NCBI GenBank assembly: GCA_025351545.1
Contig: JANXVQ010000440.1
Location: 1 to 7,283 of the forward strand
Direction: 5' to 3'
DNA length: 7,283 bases
Source of the DNA: Spirosoma sp.
Lineage (GTDB): Bacteria; Bacteroidota; Bacteroidia; Cytophagales; Spirosomataceae
Shown in pieces: positions 4,747 to 7,283 of this stretch. A program made the translations under genes and the position numbers. The stretch's first letter is position 1. Each line of letters starts with the position of its first letter. Below the pieces are notes generated by a model, which was not told where the DNA came from, made no database searches, and saw nothing but the letters and a program-made list of their open reading frames with translations.

Positions 4747-5091
4747 TTAAACGATTGGCGTGCTGGCTTCCTCGAAAAGACGCATGGCCATCAGACCCGT
4801 ACCAACAGCCCCACCGGCACGCAGGGCAGCCGCAATAAAAACCGTTTCAGCAATCTCTTCGCGAGTTGCACCTGCCTGGACCGCATTAGCGATGTGTGCT
4901 TCAATGCAATAGGCACATTGAGTTGTTAGAGCCACCGCTACGGACATTAGTTCCCGGTACTTGATCGGAATGACACCATCTTTTCGTTCGGCAGTGTGCT
5001 TGAGAGTAAGGAATGCCGCAGCCTCTTTGGGAGCTGACTTGATAAGGCTATCCGTATAAGCCCGATCTTTAAGCGTTTGGTAGTCAGTCAT
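4747..5091 (-). CDS. Carboxymuconolactone decarboxylase / AhpD-like family protein
   Basis: The 114-residue product has the AhpD-like core IPIKYRELMSVAVALTTQCA, then YCIEAHIANAVQAGATREEI and AETVFIAAALRAGGA. The redox pair is Cys59-x-x-Cys62 with His66, the family's conserved CxxC...H arrangement. In AhpD these residues carry out alkylhydroperoxidase or thiol-disulfide chemistry together with AhpC. Single-domain relatives of this length are common and their substrates are usually unknown, so a general peroxide or redox role is the safest reading. It is cytoplasmic, with no signal peptide. The ATG at 5091 gives the usual family length. It stands alone: the right IS3 end lies 41 bp beyond its stop and a 640-bp gene-poor stretch lies upstream. 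Confidence 0.85.
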   Translation of the reverse strand: MTDYQTLKDRAYTDSLIKSAPKEAAAFLTLKHTAERKDGVIPIKYRELMSVAVALTTQCAYCIEAHIANAVQAGATREEIAETVFIAAALRAGGAVGTGLMAMRLFEEASTPIV

Positions 5092-5238
5092 GTGTTTAGG
5101 AATGTAGTCAAACCTGTTAGTGCATAATTAAACGTCCTGTGGGCTTAGAAGCTGTTTCCAAAGCTACTTTACTCGCCATTATCAGGCACAAACCACGAAT
5201 TTTCCATTGACATAATACCGATTTTTCTTCTCCCCCTT

Positions 5239-5281
5239 TCCCCTATACAATCCGGCCAGTTTTTAGTATTTGTATAGGGGA
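5239..5281. repeat. Hairpin with 12-bp perfect arms
   Basis: TCCCCTATACAA (5239-5250) and TTGTATAGGGGA (5270-5281) are perfectly complementary around a 19-base spacer. The arms contain the same TATACAA/TTGTATA pair seen at 2583-2654 and 4700-4717. It could be an operator, a terminator or a repeat-element remnant. Confidence 0.6.
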
Positions 5282-5305
5282 TATGATCGCTGAATAGTTC
5301 AGTAA

Positions 5306-5325
5306 CATAACATTGCTTATACGAC
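5306..5325 (+). repeat. CATAACAT...TTATAC motif, third copy
   Basis: CATAACATTGCTTATACGAC resembles the sequence from 1621 (CATAACATTTGATTATACAA) and the outer arm of the 102-bp inverted repeat. This suggests a dispersed intergenic repeat. Confidence 0.35.
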
Positions 5326-5731
5326 TTGACCAGGGAAAATTCAATTTACTCCGATGGCTGGACAGGCAGGCGGATTGAGCCGGGGTGGGACCGCACAAAG
5401 CCCTTGTAGGACAGCGGCCTGTACGGCATCCAACGGGTCATCCTGGCCGATCTGACAGGGATACCCAGCCATACCAGCAGAGCGGACCCATCAGCGCCAC
5501 AAGCGTTGACCAAACTAGCTCCCTTTTGACCAAAATCGTCCGGTCGATTCCAGCCAGGCGTAGTCCAGTCCGGAAAATCGGGCCTGCCGCCACTCCGTTG
5601 ACGACCGCCCGGCCAGGAGATGCCTGCTGCCATCCTGCCAGTGACTAGAAACGGCCCCGGAAAACCGCCTTCGATGGGCGCTCCTACGGCTGGTCCTCAT
5701 CCGGGACGCAGAACCCGGCCCGCCCCGGCCC

Positions 5732-6238
5732 CTAGTGGTCCAGTTCGTATTCGTAATAATTACCCGTCAAGTCGCTTTCCGTGCGGTAAATGATCGTGTT
5801 ACCGGGCATCCACAGAGCGCTCCCTTTGGCCAGGCTAACGCCAACCCCGGTTTTGCCCATTTTGCCCCCCCCCCGTTTGTAGTGACGCCCGGCATAGGTG
5901 AGCGTGTCCTCAATGGGCCTGTCCACGGTGATCACCACGATCAGGGAGTCCCGTTCCTGCTGGAGTTGCCCCACTTGCTGCCGGAGTTGCTTAACTTCCT
6001 GCTGGAGTTTCTCGACCTGGCTGGTGGCCTTGAGTTGCTGGCTCTGCTGGAGTTGGCTGACTTGCTGTTGGAGCGCCTGGAGTTGAGGCGCTTCCCGCTT
6101 GAAGTGGGCATAGCGTTCCTTGGCCCGGGCATTATTGGCATCGATGCGGCAGTCATCGGTACAGTAGTCTTTGTTCCTGCGACTGGCCTGAAAGGGTTGC
6201 TGGCAGTAGGGGCAGGTCTTTGGGATGGGCTTCCTCAT
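5732..6238 (-). CDS. Zinc-finger and coiled-coil protein of unknown function
   Basis: The 168-residue product starts with a four-cysteine zinc-binding module (Cys9, Cys12, Cys26, Cys30 in CPYCQQPF...KDYCTDDC), like small zinc ribbons that bind nucleic acid. A basic linker leads into a glutamine-rich coiled coil at about residues 50-98 (QLQALQQQVSQL, VEKLQQEVKQLRQQVGQL). A C-terminal part of about 70 residues is rich in beta-type sequence (VVITVDRPIED, WMPGNTIIYRTES, YYEYELDH). I do not recognise the full protein; oligomeric nucleic-acid binding is inferred from the layout. The ATG at 6238 gives a start right before the zinc module. A run of ten G (5865-5874 on the other strand) codes RGGG at 122-125 and could slip, switching the C-terminal part on or off. 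Confidence 0.7.
   Translation of the reverse strand: MRKPIPKTCPYCQQPFQASRRNKDYCTDDCRIDANNARAKERYAHFKREAPQLQALQQQVSQLQQSQQLKATSQVEKLQQEVKQLRQQVGQLQQERDSLIVVITVDRPIEDTLTYAGRHYKRGGGKMGKTGVGVSLAKGSALWMPGNTIIYRTESDLTGNYYEYELDH
5865..5874. repeat. C10/G10 homopolymer inside the coding sequence
   Basis: Ten consecutive C (G on the coding strand) encode Arg-Gly-Gly-Gly in frame. G tracts of this length are typical slippage sites; a one-base change would shift the last 43 residues. Confidence 0.7.
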
Positions 6239-6451
6239 GATGTACTACGCGGTTTTTAGCGTTCTGAGCGGTAAAATTACCACTAATCCATGTTATTTAT
6301 TTTACTTAGTTTTATCTGGTTTATGTCGTTTAATTTACGTTATCCGGTTTATCCACCTGATGCATTTCACCGTGCATTCGACCAGCTTGCCAACCGGCCG
6401 CGGGCCCTGCGTATAGTGGCGGGCCTGAAGAAATGGCGGCCGACGGCCTGA
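6239..6451. other. Intergenic AT-rich stretch upstream of the zinc-finger gene
   Basis: It holds a small dyad GGTAA-AA-TTACC (6270-6281) and two copies of ATCYGGTTTAT (6314-6324 and 6342-6352) 28 bp apart. It probably includes the promoter for the minus-strand zinc-finger gene, but no clear box was found. Confidence 0.4.
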
Positions 6452-7004
6452 CTAACCCCGGTCTTCTCCAGAGGGTTGCGCCTGTCGTTTCAGGATCCGC
6501 CGTACCGTTTCGCCTTGAAACAGCTTGCCATAGCGGGTGCGGAACCCGTGCTCATTCAAGCGCTCGGCCGTCGCCCGCCTGGCGATTGGCCGGATGCACC
6601 CGCGCATTTTCCTGAATGACCACCACCCCCTGGGTCCGGTGCGAATGGGTAAAGTTTTCGGGTTTACCCAGAATGAACCCCCGCGCTTTTGTCTGGGCCA
6701 GGGCGGCCCGGGTTCGTTTGGAAATCTGTTCGGCCTCGTGCCGGGCAAAGCTGGCCATGATGCCCATGGTGAGCGTGTTGGCGTCAGGCAGATCACAGGC
6801 CCGGAAATCCACTTCCGAATTCCGTAGCACCATCACAAACGAAGCATTGCGACTGAGCCGCCGGGCCGCCGTTTCGGTAAATTCGACTACCCGCTCATCG
6901 TCGTCCCGCAGGAATCGCTGGACCATCCGGCGCTGATCGTCGAGGCCCAGGCCGGAGCGACCCTGTTTTTGGGTGGAAACTCGGTCGTAAGCGATGTAGC
7001 GCAT
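6452..7004 (-). pseudogene. Serine recombinase (resolvase/invertase family), internally deleted and frameshifted
   Basis: From the ATG at 7004 the protein begins MRYIAYDRVSTQKQGRSGLG with the nucleophile Ser10 in the RVST motif. At residues 43-50 it reads FTE-TAAR-RLSRNASF. Family members normally have about 25-30 more residues here, up to the KLDRLSRN helix, so part of the catalytic domain is missing. The rest of the core (VDFRACDLPDANTLTMGIMA, FARHEAEQISKRTRAAL) is intact. Around 6572-6579 the frame changes at a CGCCCGCC tandem; the C-terminal DNA-binding part continues one frame over as ATAERLNEHGFRTRYGKLFQ and GETVRRILKRQAQPSGEDRG to a stop at 6452. Family members often have extra residues at that point too. 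Activity is unlikely. Confidence 0.8.
6861..6876 (-). repeat. Degenerate fifth copy of the 16-bp GC-rich repeat
   Basis: The minus strand reads CGAAACGGCGGCCCGG after AC, matching copy C in 14 of 16 bases and sharing its AC context. It sits exactly at the gap in the recombinase catalytic domain. The match may be chance in GC-rich coding DNA. Confidence 0.35.
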
Positions 7005-7070
7005 AATGCATACAAAAGAAAGTAAGCGGGAGTAAATCGGGAGCAAGGCAGGGCTTTTTTATGGGTTGCC

Positions 7071-7100
7071 ACGAATCAGGAACGCTCATTCCTGATCCGT
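7071..7100. promoter_or_regulatory. Inverted repeat upstream of the recombinase gene
   Basis: ATCAGGAA (7075-7082) and TTCCTGAT (7089-7096) are perfect arms around a 6-base loop. The pairing extends to 12 bp with one mismatch. It lies 70 bp before the recombinase start and could be an operator or a recombination subsite; no T-run follows on either strand. Confidence 0.4.
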
Positions 7101-7283
7101 GACACACACCCAAAACCAACCGGAGAATCGACCCGTTCGCCAATAAGTATACTAAAAATAATATCAAGTATATTTATAAAACGAAGGTGTTCCCGGTTGA
7201 ACAAGTCGCTCAAGAGCGATAACCAAAAGGGCAGCGTACTATTGAAAACCCGTTGCTCTGGCGGGTTGGCAGGCCAGGTACAC
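7101..7283. other. Right-edge stretch without an assigned gene
   Basis: It holds an AT-rich block (7142-7185) with AAGTATA repeated twice, a TCGCTC-AA-GAGCGA dyad (7206-7219) and an AACCCG/CGGGTT stem (7247-7267). A minus-strand frame is open from the edge to about 7070 but has no recognisable motif. The AT-rich block could belong to the recombinase promoter or its recombination site. Confidence 0.35.

Larger units (their letters stand above)
5092..5731. other. 640-bp stretch without an assigned gene
   Basis: 5092-5340 is AT-rich and should hold the AhpD-like promoter and the hairpin at 5239-5281. From about 5341 the DNA becomes GC-rich and coding-like, with several overlapping minus-strand frames. 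One (5346-5633) ends in WMPYRPLSYKGFVRSHPGS; another (5515-5700) ends in LDYAWLESTGRFWSKGS. A third reads QDDPLDAVQAAVLQGL before a stop at about 5341. None matches a family I know and none is clearly better than the rest, which would suit a decayed minus-strand gene with small indels. At 5700-5730 a GC-rich hairpin follows the stop of the next gene. Confidence 0.5.

Noticed and set aside
4522..4929. Plus-strand open frame of 135 codons across the IS3 right end
   Set aside because: It runs antisense to orfA, crosses the IS boundary and enters the AhpD-like gene, so it cannot be a natural gene.
5385..5648. Plus-strand open frame of 87 codons in the GC-rich stretch
   Set aside because: Its Pro/Arg/Ser-rich product looks like a GC-rich shadow; the minus-strand frames look more protein-like, though none is convincing.
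5735..6259. Plus-strand open frame of 174 codons opposite the zinc-finger gene
   Set aside because: It is the antisense of the coiled-coil region, and its leucine-rich repeats mirror glutamine codons (CAG/CTG). The minus-strand product has a clear four-cysteine module.
6225..6416. Plus-strand hydrophobic open frame of 63 codons
   Set aside because: It is AT-rich intergenic DNA with random-looking hydrophobic content and no start signal; it also overlaps the start of the zinc-finger gene.

Overview
The window looks like accessory DNA of a Bacteroidota bacterium, most likely a Spirosoma-like member of the Cytophagales. The main clues are a TAnnTTTG-type -7 box before the coiled-coil DNA-binding gene, a soluble TonB C-terminal protein, weak ribosome binding sites, and the mix of AT-rich intergenic DNA with GC-rich genes. 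The genus is inference. Much of the content suits a plasmid or genomic island: a toxin-antitoxin module, a single-protein partition-like DNA-binding gene, an IS3-family element and a decayed serine recombinase.

Left part (1-1721): the tail of a short unknown gene is followed by a tightly overlapping three-gene cluster (266-922) with a BrnT-family toxin between two small antitoxin-like genes. Convergent with it is a minus-strand gene (928-1416) for a protein with an N-terminal helix-turn-helix, a coiled coil and a C-terminal GLWNRLFGR tail. Nine exact or near copies of TGACTAGTCA lie inside that gene, across its start and in its promoter region; one is the core of a perfect 32-bp palindrome. 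This looks like a self-contained DNA-binding or segregation cassette.

Middle (1722-3230): a small multi-pass membrane protein, a 456-bp non-coding stretch holding a 102-bp near-perfect inverted repeat, and a secreted TonB-C domain protein.

IS3 element (3243-4705): 25-bp terminal inverted repeats enclose orfA and orfB on the minus strand, with an A_AAA_AAG slippery site. The transposase is broken by four insertions of one 15-16 bp GC-rich hairpin, consensus CGCACSGGCGGCCCSG, always placed directly after an AC dinucleotide and found in both orientations. Removing them restores continuous, family-typical OrfA and OrfB. One copy differs from the others by a compensating base-pair swap in its stem. 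These look like very small mobile repeats and are the most interesting signal here.

Right part (4706-7283): an AhpD-like CxxC protein, a 640-bp stretch with no gene I can assign (it contains a 12-bp-arm hairpin), a zinc-finger and coiled-coil protein with an in-frame G10 tract, and a serine recombinase pseudogene. The recombinase has a gap in its catalytic domain exactly at a degenerate copy of the 16-bp repeat, and a frameshift near its C terminus. The last 279 bp hold only small dyads.
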